Below, in pieces: positions 1 through 7,897 of a stretch of DNA of 40,968 nucleotides. Position 1 is the first letter of the stretch. Each line of letters starts with the position of its first letter. The notes under the pieces were generated by a model, which saw only the letters and a program-made list of their open reading frames with translations, had not been told where the DNA came from and searched no databases. The DNA lies in NCBI GenBank assembly GCA_003645535.1, contig QNFP01000008.1:1-40968 (forward strand). Reading direction: 5' to 3'. A program made the translations under genes and the position numbers. Origin of the DNA: Gammaproteobacteria bacterium. GTDB taxonomy: Bacteria; Pseudomonadota; Gammaproteobacteria; Pseudomonadales; Porticoccaceae.

Positions 1-1164
1 ATTCGGGTACTGGATTTCGGGCGATATATCGCCGGGCCTTATTGCGCACAATTACTGTCGCAGTTCGGAGCTGAGGTAATTCGCATCGAAAAGTTGGCGG
101 GTAGTGAGGATCGCTACACCACGCCGGTAACTGAAGACGGTCAGGGTGCGTTATTTTTGCAGATGAACTGTAATAAACGCGGTATGACACTCAACCCCAC
201 TAAACCGGAAGGCCGCGAAGTAGTAAAAAAACTGGTGGCGACTGCCGATGTGGTACTAGCAAACCTGCCGCCCCCAACCCTGGTGCAGATGGGCATTGAC
301 TACGAGTCTTTAAAAGCTGTTAAAGAAGATATTATCTTCACCACGGTGTCTACTTTTGGTTCGGTGGGCCCTTATAGCGACCGCCTCGGTTTTGATGGTA
401 TTGGTCAGGTAATGTCGGGCTCAGTACACATGGGCGGCTTTCCGGGGCAACCGATCAAATCTTATGCCCCTTATGTAGATTTTGGCACCGCCACTTCTGC
501 CGCGCTGGGTACTTTCGCTGCGATTATGGCTCGCCAGCAAACTGGCAAGGGGCAGATGGTTGAAGGTGCTCTGTTGCGCACCGCGCTGTGTTACTCAAAT
601 TCGCTGATGATTGAGCAGGTGTTACTCGATATAAATCGTACCGGAACCGGTAACCGGGCGCAGAACGCTGGGCCGGGTAATATTTTTAACACTAAAGATG
701 GAGCGATTATTATTCAGGTGATCGGTCAACCGCTGTTCAAGCGCTGGGCGGAACTGGTGGGCGCAGAGGACTGGATCGATGATCCCCGCTTTGCCACCGA
801 CGCGTTGCGTGGCGAAAATGGTGAAGTCATCAGCGAACGTGCGGCTGCCTGGTGCGCCGAACGCAGCACTGAAGAAGCACTGGCCGAGCTCGAAGCGGCG
901 CGGGTGCCTGGCGGCCCGGTATTAACGTCGCAACAGGCTTACGATGATCCCCATGTACAGGCAATGGGAGTTTTGAATCCTGTTGAATACCCCGGGTTAT
1001 CCAAAGCTGCTCCGGTAGCAGGGACGCCTGTGGTGCTTTCAGAAACACCCGGCACGATAAGACACCGCCCTCCCACACTGGGAGAACACACCGATGAGGT
1101 CCTTACTGAATTAGGTTATTCGGAGCAGGAGATCGCGGAATTAAGAGATAAACGTGTTATTTAG
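1..1164 (+). CDS. Family III CoA-transferase (CaiB/BaiF type), 5' end cut off
   Basis: The reading frame is open from base 1, so the gene starts outside the window; 387 residues are visible, close to the usual length of about 400. The first residues (VLDFGRYIAGPYCAQLLSQFGAEVIRIEK) are the standard N-terminal block of the CaiB/BaiF family. Later come a GFDGIGQVMSG block and a GKGQMVEGALL block. The C-terminal half has the usual ARVPGGPV segment and ends with a 'LGEHTDEVL' motif. These enzymes move CoA between organic acids through an acyl-enzyme anhydride on an Asp. Here the residue at that place is Glu (codon 562-564). The substrate cannot be told from sequence; a role in fatty-acid, carnitine or steroid breakdown is an inference. 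A convergent small gene follows after 51 bases. Confidence 0.93.
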   Translation: MRVLDFGRYIAGPYCAQLLSQFGAEVIRIEKLAGSEDRYTTPVTEDGQGALFLQMNCNKRGMTLNPTKPEGREVVKKLVATADVVLANLPPPTLVQMGIDYESLKAVKEDIIFTTVSTFGSVGPYSDRLGFDGIGQVMSGSVHMGGFPGQPIKSYAPYVDFGTATSAALGTFAAIMARQQTGKGQMVEGALLRTALCYSNSLMIEQVLLDINRTGTGNRAQNAGPGNIFNTKDGAIIIQVIGQPLFKRWAELVGAEDWIDDPRFATDALRGENGEVISERAAAWCAERSTEEALAELEAARVPGGPVLTSQQAYDDPHVQAMGVLNPVEYPGLSKAAPVAGTPVVLSETPGTIRHRPPTLGEHTDEVLTELGYSEQEIAELRDKRVI

Positions 1165-1215
1165 CGACATGTTATTGATATGAACGCACTCTACTAAAGT
1201 ATGATAGCGGAACAA

Positions 1216-1527
1216 TTATCGACCGCTAACATCGCCAAACAAATCCGTACTATCTTCATCGCCCTTTAGTCGCCGCTGGGCCTCTCTAATCGAGGGGTCA
1301 TATTGGGTGTAACCGCTATACATACCAGCCCACTTACTGGTTTTACGGCACTGGTAGCTGTGGGTCTTGCTGAGCCGGGCACGTTCGACGCAGTCTTTTT
1401 TCAAATATATATTTGTTTCTATCAGTGTGAAGGTTTCACCCGTTGGTTCTTTGACGATATAAAGATCATAGGTAGGGAAAAACACATACACAACTACCAG
1501 TATCAATGCGATCAAAATAAACTTCAT
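1216..1527 (-). CDS. Small membrane-anchored protein of unknown function
   Basis: I do not recognise this 103-residue protein. Residues about 3-19 form one hydrophobic segment right at the N-terminus, best read as a signal anchor. The rest is polar and probably periplasmic, with two cysteines (46 and 60) that could pair, and a charged C-terminus (REAQRRLKGDED). A good ribosome binding site (AAGGAGG) lies about 8 bases before the ATG, which supports a real gene. It stands alone between the convergent CoA-transferase gene and the DUF1820 gene, about 190 bases from the latter. An inverted repeat (TAGCGG/CCGCTA, 1205-1228) covers its stop codon but has no T-run. No function is offered. Confidence 0.7.
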   Translation of the reverse strand: MKFILIALILVVVYVFFPTYDLYIVKEPTGETFTLIETNIYLKKDCVERARLSKTHSYQCRKTSKWAGMYSGYTQYDPSIREAQRRLKGDEDSTDLFGDVSGR

Positions 1528-1721
1528 GCCCTGCCCCTCCTTGCTTACTGGGCATCATGTAACGTCGCCCTTACCTCACGTGCTAGCCTCACATAACGGA
1601 ACACCCGGGCTAACCGAGGGTAGTTATATTTATAGTTTCAATTTTACGGGCGCACTCCTGCAACAAGGCTCCTTTTCTTTTTCCTGAGCCATTTTATATC
1701 GCCCCCAATTCTGGGCTTGCG

Positions 1722-2057
1722 CTAGTCCGGCTTATGCGAACCGGGCACAATGGAGGAAAACGGCAGCGCCGTCACATTACCGCCTTTTACCTCGGTGATT
1801 TTACAGGAGCCTTCTTTTTCTACTTCATCAATGCGCACCACCGCGTGAACGGGAATAAAGCTGCGTTTGATCGTGGCAAATTCATTTTTTAGTTTCTCTT
1901 CAGCAGGATCCACAATGACCTGGGTTCGCTCGCCAAAGACAAATTCTTCTACTTCAAGAAAACCCAACAAATCACTTTGATAAACATTTCGGGCATAAAG
2001 CTCATACACTTGTCCCTGATTGTAAAATATTACTTTGTAAATCGGATCATTCGCCAT
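1722..2057 (-). CDS. DUF1820 family protein
   Basis: This 111-residue protein matches the DUF1820 pattern I know from Pseudomonas and relatives: an N-terminal 'IYKVIFYNQGQVYELYAR' block, then VYQSDLLGFLEVEEFVFGER, and a C-terminal part rich in short strands. Function is not established. It has no signal peptide or membrane segment, so it is probably cytosolic. It is divergent from miaB with 148 bases between the starts, an arrangement often seen in related genomes. No clear Shine-Dalgarno sequence precedes the ATG, but an in-frame stop lies just upstream, so this is the first possible ATG start. Confidence 0.88.
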   Translation of the reverse strand: MANDPIYKVIFYNQGQVYELYARNVYQSDLLGFLEVEEFVFGERTQVIVDPAEEKLKNEFATIKRSFIPVHAVVRIDEVEKEGSCKITEVKGGNVTALPFSSIVPGSHKPD

Positions 2058-2141
2058 GGTTCATTTGGTTCATTGTTTGAAGGAGAACCGCACATATTAA
2101 CACAACGCTGCGAATACCACTGTGAACGGGAGCAGATCAGT

Positions 2142-2170
2142 TTGGTCCGCCAGGCTCAAACCACTATAAT
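2142..2170 (+). promoter_or_regulatory. Sigma-70-type promoter of miaB
   Basis: A perfect -10 hexamer TATAAT (2165-2170) sits 17 bases downstream of a TTGGTC -35 box (2142-2147). Spacing is optimal. Transcription would begin near 2177, giving a leader of about 30 bases before the miaB ATG at 2206. Confidence 0.7.
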
Positions 2171-2205
2171 GAGCGGCCAGCTAAACCCCTGATATCGATT
2201 TTACT

Positions 2206-3579
2206 ATGAGCAAAAGCTCGATCAAAAAAATACACATTGTCACCCATGGCTGCCAGATGAATGAGTACGATTCGGCACGCATGAAAGATTTGCTTGGCGA
2301 AGATCAGCAGGTAGTCACTACCGATGATCCAGCCGAAGCGGATGTGCTTTTACTCAACACCTGTTCGATCCGAGAAAAAGCCCAGGAAAAAGTATTCCAT
2401 CAACTGGGCCGTTGGCGACGCTTCAAGGAAATCAACCCAAATCTGATCATTGGCGTGGGCGGTTGCGTAGCGAGCCAGGAAGGAGCGGCCATTGCCAGGC
2501 GCGCACCTTATGTCGATCTAGTGTTTGGCCCACAGACACTACACCGTTTACCTGAAATGATCGCGGAGCGGCGCCGAGGTAGTGTGGTAGTAGTCGATGT
2601 GAGCTTTCCGGAGATAGAGAAGTTTGATCGCTTACCCCAGCCCGATGCTGACGGGGTAACGGCTTTCGTGTCCATCATGGAAGGCTGCTCCAAGTACTGT
2701 AGTTTTTGTGTCGTACCCTATACTCGTGGCGAGGAGGTTAGTCGGCCGGCCACTGATGTACTGGCCGAAGTGGCACATCTGGCTGAACAGGGTGTTCGAG
2801 AAATCAACCTACTGGGCCAAAATGTCAATGCATTTCGCGGCGCCATGCCGGGAGGGAGTAATCCGGGAGGTTCTCTCTGTGACCTGGCCGAATTAATTGG
2901 TTATGTGGCACAAATAGACGGTATAGACCGCATTCGCTTCACCACTTCACATCCCATCGAGTTCAGTGATTCTCTGATTGCTGTTTATGGGGAGGTGCCA
3001 GAGCTAGTCAGCCATCTGCACCTTCCGGTGCAAAGCGGCGCCGATCGGGTATTAGCTGCCATGAAGCGCGGCCACACTATCCTCGAATACAAATCCATCA
3101 TTCGCAGGCTCAGAAAGATCCGGCCCGACATCTGCCTGTCATCTGATTTTATCGTCGGCTTCCCTGGCGAAACAGAAGCTGACTTTGCGGCGACGATGAA
3201 GTTAATTGAAGAAATCGGTTTCGACCACTCTTTCAGTTTTATATACAGCGCACGGCCAGGCACGCCGGCAGCAGAGTTACACGATGCCACACCGCCCGAA
3301 ATATACAAACAACGCCTGCAGATCCTGCAGACGCGGATAAATCAACAGGCAATGGCCATCAGCCAAAATATGGTGGGCAATACCGAGCGATTATTGGTCA
3401 CGGGTATCTCAAAAAAAGATGCAAGCCAGCTGCAGGGCCGTACCGAGAACAATCGCGTGGTCAACTTTTCCAGCCTCGACCACAGCCTGATTGGTCAATT
3501 CATCGATGTACAAATCGATGAAGCATTGCCTAACTCATTGCGTGGGTCACTGCGAACAGAAAATAGCCAAATCGCTTGA
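2206..3579 (+). CDS. miaB: tRNA-2-methylthio-N6-dimethylallyladenosine synthase MiaB
   Basis: MiaB is a radical-SAM methylthiotransferase that adds the 2-methylthio group to i6A37 in tRNAs reading codons that start with U. All family marks are visible in 457 residues. The N-terminal UPF0004 domain carries Cys16 (HGCQMNE), Cys53 (NTCSIRE) and Cys87 (GGCVAS), which bind the auxiliary cluster. The radical-SAM cluster motif is C161-x3-C165-x2-C168 (CSKYCSFC). A C-terminal TRAM domain begins near residue 385. It has its own promoter and lies upstream of phoH-ybeY-corC-lnt, the same order as in E. coli. No clear ribosome binding site is seen; the start is set by homology. Confidence 0.98.
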   Translation: MSKSSIKKIHIVTHGCQMNEYDSARMKDLLGEDQQVVTTDDPAEADVLLLNTCSIREKAQEKVFHQLGRWRRFKEINPNLIIGVGGCVASQEGAAIARRAPYVDLVFGPQTLHRLPEMIAERRRGSVVVVDVSFPEIEKFDRLPQPDADGVTAFVSIMEGCSKYCSFCVVPYTRGEEVSRPATDVLAEVAHLAEQGVREINLLGQNVNAFRGAMPGGSNPGGSLCDLAELIGYVAQIDGIDRIRFTTSHPIEFSDSLIAVYGEVPELVSHLHLPVQSGADRVLAAMKRGHTILEYKSIIRRLRKIRPDICLSSDFIVGFPGETEADFAATMKLIEEIGFDHSFSFIYSARPGTPAAELHDATPPEIYKQRLQILQTRINQQAMAISQNMVGNTERLLVTGISKKDASQLQGRTENNRVVNFSSLDHSLIGQFIDVQIDEALPNSLRGSLRTENSQIA

Positions 3580-3593
3580 GCACCGTTGCTCAA
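3576..3593 (+). other. Stem-loop over the miaB stop codon
   Basis: Perfect 7-bp arms TTGAGCA (3576-3582) and TGCTCAA (3587-3593) enclose a 4-base loop, and the miaB TGA lies in the left arm. No T-run follows, so it is not a typical intrinsic terminator; it may protect the 3' end of the message. Confidence 0.45.
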
Positions 3594-3613
3594 ACTCACT
3601 TGCTCGAACTCAC
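3586..3613. repeat. 14-bp tandem repeat, two copies, after miaB
   Basis: TTGCTCAAACTCAC (3586-3599) is followed directly by TTGCTCGAACTCAC (3600-3613); the copies differ at one base. It begins 6 bases after the miaB stop codon and lies just before the phoH promoter. Confidence 0.85.
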
Positions 3614-3616
3614 TTG

Positions 3617-3644
3617 TTGATATATAAACTGCCTTTGCTATAGT
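3617..3644 (+). promoter_or_regulatory. Sigma-70-type promoter of the phoH-ybeY-corC-lnt operon
   Basis: TTGATA (3617-3622, five of six consensus bases) and TATAGT (3639-3644, five of six) are 16 bases apart. The predicted start lies near 3651, about 60 bases before the phoH start codon. Confidence 0.6.
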
Positions 3645-3711
3645 TTTATTTTTTAGCCAAAGCCGCTATCCTTAGCACTGGCTGGTTAACCTGAGGTCCC
3701 AACAGAAACAT

Positions 3712-4716
3712 TTGAACACTAATCCCGCAGCGTACACCGTTACTCTGGAACCTAACGATACTCATCGACTCGCCCAGCTCTGCGGCCAGTTTGACGAACA
3801 CCTTCAGCAGATCGAGCAACGCCTCAATATTCAGATCAAAAATCGAGGCAATGTATTTGCGCTTTATGGTGATCCTGAGTGTACTCGCGCCACCGCCAAC
3901 ATTCTTCAACATCTGTACGATGAAACCCGCTCTTCCAGTGAATTGAGCCCAGGCCAGGTGCACCTGTGCCTTCAGCAAGCCGACATGGAACTCTATATGG
4001 AAACACCCGCTTCCAACGACAATGTAGTGAGATCTTTTGCCGTTATCCGCACCAAAAAAGGTAATGTGACTGCACGTGGAGAAAATCAGCAACATTATGT
4101 CCACGCCATACAAAGGCATGATATCAACTTTGGTGTGGGACCTGCCGGTACAGGAAAAACTTATCTGGCCGTCGCCTGCGCTGTAGAGTCATTCCTGCGC
4201 CATGAGGTAGAGCGAATACTGCTGGTCAGACCCGCCGTTGAAGCGGGTGAGAAACTCGGCTTTCTACCCGGCGATTTGTCACAAAAGGTCGACCCTTATT
4301 TACGACCTCTGTTTGACGCGCTCTACGAAATGATGGGTGTAGAAACCGTCGGCAAACTGATTGAGCGCAATGTCATTGAAGTGGCCCCGTTAGCCTATAT
4401 GCGCGGCCGCACCCTGAACAATGCCTTTATTATTCTCGACGAAAGCCAGAATACTACCCGCGAGCAGATGAAAATGTTTCTCACACGTATCGGTTTTGGC
4501 TCGACGGCGGTAATTACTGGCGACGTCACCCAGATCGATCTTCCCCGTGGCACCCAATCTGGCCTGGTACATGGCTGTAAGGTGCTCGACGGTGTGGCTG
4601 GCATTTCGTTTACTCATTTTGAATCCAGGGATGTGGTTCGTCACCCACTGGTGCAAAAAGTAGTCGATGCCTACGCTAGTTACGAAAAGAATAATGACAG
4701 TACTGATCAACCATGA
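3712..4716 (+). CDS. ybeZ: PhoH-like ATPase (YbeZ)
   Basis: YbeZ is a cytosolic PhoH-family NTPase that works with the endoribonuclease YbeY in rRNA maturation and RNA quality control. The 334-residue product aligns along its length with E. coli YbeZ. The Walker A motif GPAGTGKT is at residues 143-150 and the Walker B region AFIILDESQN is near 237-246; the blocks RPAVEAGEKLGFLPGDL and APLAYMRGRTL are also intact. The start is TTG, chosen because the first residues (MNTNPAAYTVTLEP) match the family N-terminus. A GAGG sequence lies 15 bases upstream, further than usual, so translation initiation may be weak. It overlaps ybeY by 4 bases (ATGA), showing an operon. Confidence 0.96.
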   Translation: MNTNPAAYTVTLEPNDTHRLAQLCGQFDEHLQQIEQRLNIQIKNRGNVFALYGDPECTRATANILQHLYDETRSSSELSPGQVHLCLQQADMELYMETPASNDNVVRSFAVIRTKKGNVTARGENQQHYVHAIQRHDINFGVGPAGTGKTYLAVACAVESFLRHEVERILLVRPAVEAGEKLGFLPGDLSQKVDPYLRPLFDALYEMMGVETVGKLIERNVIEVAPLAYMRGRTLNNAFIILDESQNTTREQMKMFLTRIGFGSTAVITGDVTQIDLPRGTQSGLVHGCKVLDGVAGISFTHFESRDVVRHPLVQKVVDAYASYEKNNDSTDQP

Positions 4717-5207
4717 CCGCCACTGTCGTCATTGATAATTGCAGCGAGGAAGAAGCGCCAGACCCCGACTCGATAAGGTCCTGGGTCGATAGCGCTCTGG
4801 CAGGCCGCGCAGAAGAAGCAGAACTTGGTATTCGTATTGTTAGCGAAGCTGAGAGTGCTGAGCTGAACACACGCTATCGCAGCAAACGTGGAGCGACCAA
4901 CGTATTATCGTTTACTGCAGACTTACCCGACATCGTGCCCTTGCCACTGTTGGGAGATATTGTTATCTGCGCACCGGTAGTGCTCAGGGAGGCTCGCGAG
5001 CAAGGCAAACAAGTGCAGGCACATTGGGCCCACATGGTCGTTCATGGCACACTGCATTTGCTCGGATATGACCACGACAGCGAACACAAAGCACTAATAA
5101 TGGAAGCTATCGAGACCGATATATTAACCTCGCTGGAATTTCCACCCCCTTATGCAACAGAAGCAATTACAGATATAAAAACCCGCCTCGAGAACCAAAA
5201 TCCGTGA
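4713..5207 (+). CDS. ybeY: Endoribonuclease YbeY (rRNA maturation factor)
   Basis: YbeY is a zinc-dependent endoribonuclease needed for processing of the 16S rRNA 3' end and for 70S ribosome quality control. The 164-residue product carries the metal-binding motif H111-x3-H115-x5-H121 (HGTLHLLGYDH). The conserved block TNVLSF lies around residues 62-67 and the GDIVI block near 81-85. The ATG overlaps the end of ybeZ and the stop overlaps the GTG of corC, so the three genes are translationally coupled. The C-terminal tail after residue 135 is less conserved. Confidence 0.97.
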   Translation: MTATVVIDNCSEEEAPDPDSIRSWVDSALAGRAEEAELGIRIVSEAESAELNTRYRSKRGATNVLSFTADLPDIVPLPLLGDIVICAPVVLREAREQGKQVQAHWAHMVVHGTLHLLGYDHDSEHKALIMEAIETDILTSLEFPPPYATEAITDIKTRLENQNP

Positions 5208-6049
5208 ATAGCGACAGCAACAGTGACCCAAGCCCGTCCTGGTTTACACGCCTGGCTCAGGTATTTTCTTCCAAACCAACCAACAGAGAAGATATCGCTG
5301 AGCTACTACGCGATGCTCATAACAACAAAATTCTCGATCGCGAAGCGCTGGAGATCATGGAAGGCGCACTCTCCGTCGCCGATCAGCAGGTCAGAGAAAT
5401 CATGATCCCGCGCTCACGGATGACTGTTATCCCTCAAACTGCTGACACAGAACAAATACTGTCACTGGTCACTGAATCCAAACACTCACGATTTCCTGTT
5501 ATCGGTGAGTCAATAGACGACATCAAAGGGATACTATTAGCCAAGGATTTACTGCCCCTGGCGCTAGCGGGCGACGATAACTTCGTCCTTGAGCAGGTCA
5601 TCCGTCCAGCGACCATTGTTCCGGAAAGCAAACGCCTGAATGTATTGCTCAAGGAATTTCGGGAACAGCGTTACCATATGGCGGTAGTGATGGATGAATA
5701 TGCCAGTGTTGCCGGCCTGGTTACCATTGAAGATATTCTTGAAGAAATTGTCGGCGAAATCGAAGACGAAACAGACCTGGAAGATCGTCAGCATATCAGC
5801 CAACAGCAAGATGGCACCTATGTGCTGGCTGCGCTCACGCCTATCGAAGAGTTCAATGAATATTTTGACACCGGTCTAAGCGAAGATGAATTCGACACGA
5901 TTGGGGGTATCGTTACCCGCGCCTTTGGGCACCTTCCACAAGTTGGCGAATCAACAGCACTCGATAATTACCAGTTCAAAATAGTAGCAGGGGACGAACG
6001 GCAGATACATCTCCTGGAAATGCAGCTGATTACCGCCGATCCCAGCTAG
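5204..6049 (+). CDS. corC: CorC/HlyC-type CBS-domain protein (YbeX)
   Basis: This 281-residue protein has two CBS domains (about residues 65-190) and a C-terminal CorC_HlyC transporter-associated domain (about 200-275, with the FDTIGGIV motif). It is the soluble, short type without the N-terminal DUF21 membrane domain. The E. coli homologue is linked to magnesium and cobalt efflux and also to ribosome metabolism. The signature VREIMIPRSRM precedes the first CBS domain, and MDEYASVAGLVTIEDILEEIVGEIEDE closes the second. Translation starts at a GTG that overlaps the ybeY stop (GTGA). lnt follows after 35 bases. Confidence 0.95.
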   Translation: MNSDSNSDPSPSWFTRLAQVFSSKPTNREDIAELLRDAHNNKILDREALEIMEGALSVADQQVREIMIPRSRMTVIPQTADTEQILSLVTESKHSRFPVIGESIDDIKGILLAKDLLPLALAGDDNFVLEQVIRPATIVPESKRLNVLLKEFREQRYHMAVVMDEYASVAGLVTIEDILEEIVGEIEDETDLEDRQHISQQQDGTYVLAALTPIEEFNEYFDTGLSEDEFDTIGGIVTRAFGHLPQVGESTALDNYQFKIVAGDERQIHLLEMQLITADPS

Positions 6050-6084
6050 CCCACCCCCACTAACGATCCCCATAAATCAACAGG

Positions 6085-7614
6085 ATGGCAAAAGCGACCA
6101 CAACAACCATCTCTCGGTGTGCAGCAGCGCTGAGCGGTGCATTGCTACCCCTGTCTTTTGCGCCTTTTTCCTGGTGGCCCATCGCCATTATCTGTTGTGC
6201 TGTACTCGCTATCACGCTACGCAATACCAGGTCCCGCCAGGCATTTATGGTTTGCGCCCTGTTTGGCGCTGGCCTCTACGGCACCGGCGCATCATGGGTC
6301 TACGTGAGCATACATCAGTATGGCCAGGCATCAGTGCTACTTGCCACCTTACTTACGGCATTGTTTGCTATCTCACTTGGCGCTCTATTTGCGCTGCCAA
6401 TATTTCTTTACGCGGGTATCCACTTACGCAATCGCTGGGATCACAATCCTATCCGTTCATCGCTGGTTTTTGCCGCTATCTGGGTGCTGGGAGAATGGTT
6501 TCGCGGATGGTTTTTGACCGGTTTTCCCTGGCTCTATCTGGGTTACGGTTTTATCGACACCTGGTTGGCGGGCTGGGCACCACTTGGCGGCGTGCTATTT
6601 ATCAGTGGCATAGTTGCTTTTAGTGGTGCATTACTGGGCCACACCCTGCTGATCTGGCACCGACACCAGCAGCTCCGAGCGATGAGAATGATCACCCTGT
6701 TACTGAGCACACTCTGGTTAGGCGGGCATTTTTTACAGGAAAAAACATGGACACAGGCAGCGGCCACAACTCCCCTGACAGTTGCCCTGGTGCAACCCAA
6801 TAACCCTGTGCTGACGAAGTGGGGACAAAACACCCTACCGACAATACTCGCAGATATCCGCGAGAAAACCCTGACACTTGGCGATCATGACCTCATTGTG
6901 TGGCCGGAATCTGCCATTCCGGCTCTACAGGGTAGTGTGCAGAACTGGCTGACGGAACTGGATGACCTTGCCAGCCCCCAACAAACAGCACTGATCGCAG
7001 GCATTCCGAACAGATCTGACAAAGGCGAGTATTTCAATTCCGTTATTGGCCTCGGCCTGGCCACTGGCAGCTACCAAAAACGCCACCTGGTGCCATTTGG
7101 CGAGTACGTGCCACTGGAATCATTACTGAGAGGTGCAATTGCCTTTTTTGATCTACCCATGTCATCGTTTAGTAGCGGACCTGACCAGCAAACGCTGATA
7201 AAAATTGGCCCATACAAAGTAGCCTCCGCCATTTGTTACGAAATCGCTTATTCCGCACCAATTGCTGCGGATGCCCGTCATGCAAACCTGCTTTTAACTA
7301 TTAGTAACGACACCTGGTTTGGCGATTCTCTGGGGCCTCACCAGCATCTGCAAATTGCCCGCTTCCGGGCACTGGAAACAGGGAAACCGTTGCTGCGCGC
7401 AACTAACGACGGCATTACAGCGATTATCGATGAACACGGCGGTGTCATCGTTAAACTACCTCGCTTGGTAGCCGATGTGCTATCTGGACACATCATGCCC
7501 AGGCGAGGCGCAACGCCCTATAGCAATTGGGGGGAATTACCAGTTGTCTATGCGTGTCTGCTAATTTTTCTGTGGGCTCTGGGACTCTCCAGGCTGTTGA
7601 AAAAGCCGTCCTGA
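6085..7614 (+). CDS. lnt: Apolipoprotein N-acyltransferase Lnt
   Basis: Lnt performs the last step of lipoprotein maturation in the inner membrane: it adds a third acyl chain, from a phospholipid, to the N-terminal cysteine of apolipoproteins. The 509-residue product has several hydrophobic segments in the first 210 residues and one near the C-terminus (about 480-500). Between them lies a periplasmic nitrilase domain. The catalytic triad is visible: Glu275 (WPESAIP), Lys332 (YQKRHLVPFGEYVP) and Cys384 (ICYEIAY). It is the last gene of the ybeZ operon. The periplasmic lipoprotein LptE encoded after leuS would be one of its substrates. Confidence 0.97.
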   Translation: MAKATTTTISRCAAALSGALLPLSFAPFSWWPIAIICCAVLAITLRNTRSRQAFMVCALFGAGLYGTGASWVYVSIHQYGQASVLLATLLTALFAISLGALFALPIFLYAGIHLRNRWDHNPIRSSLVFAAIWVLGEWFRGWFLTGFPWLYLGYGFIDTWLAGWAPLGGVLFISGIVAFSGALLGHTLLIWHRHQQLRAMRMITLLLSTLWLGGHFLQEKTWTQAAATTPLTVALVQPNNPVLTKWGQNTLPTILADIREKTLTLGDHDLIVWPESAIPALQGSVQNWLTELDDLASPQQTALIAGIPNRSDKGEYFNSVIGLGLATGSYQKRHLVPFGEYVPLESLLRGAIAFFDLPMSSFSSGPDQQTLIKIGPYKVASAICYEIAYSAPIAADARHANLLLTISNDTWFGDSLGPHQHLQIARFRALETGKPLLRATNDGITAIIDEHGGVIVKLPRLVADVLSGHIMPRRGATPYSNWGELPVVYACLLIFLWALGLSRLLKKPS

Positions 7615-7628
7615 CTTTTTCAAAGCAC

Positions 7629-7712
7629 GCAAAGGATAAAATACGATTTCTCCTTTGCTCCCAAAATCAATGACTTACAGCCTTCGATTTTGCCGGTATA
7701 TCCCTATACCGG
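7629..7712. other. Cluster of three adjacent inverted repeats between lnt and leuS
   Basis: In the 283-base gap three perfect inverted repeats lie side by side. They are GCAAAGGA/TCCTTTGC (7629-7658, 14-base loop), CAAAATC/GATTTTG (7662-7692, 17-base loop) and CCGGTATA/TATACCGG (7693-7712, 4-base loop). None is followed by a clear T-run. They start 15 bases after the lnt stop and lie upstream of the likely leuS promoter, so they probably belong to the 3' end of the lnt message. I see no credible gene in the rest of the gap. Confidence 0.6.
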
Positions 7713-7830
7713 TAGCACAGCAAAGCAAGTCCTCCGGCAGCATAATCACAAACTATTCGCGCTGCTTAAAATACAGCCAAAAACTACACTGTGCGAGAAA
7801 TGCGGACTGGGTATAGCTCCTGCTTTCGCC

Positions 7831-7836
7831 TATAAT
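7831..7836 (+). promoter_or_regulatory. Likely -10 box of the leuS promoter
   Basis: A perfect TATAAT is found 61 bases before the leuS ATG. The hexamer 17 bases upstream (TGGGTA, 7808-7813) is a poor -35 match, so the promoter may be weak or need an activator. Confidence 0.45.
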
Positions 7837-7897
7837 TTCGCCCTTGTGCCACCGCCCGGGGACTACTGTGCCCGGCCATTTTTCAAGACGAGTGCCC

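Noticed and set aside
3586-3613. Possible CRISPR or attachment-site meaning of the short tandem repeats
   Set aside because: The copies touch without spacers, units are only 12-15 bp, they differ between loci, and no cas, integrase or tRNA gene is near.
7844-7897. 18-residue N-terminal extension of LeuRS
   Set aside because: Homologues start at MQEQY; the extension is not conserved and would begin almost at the predicted transcription start.
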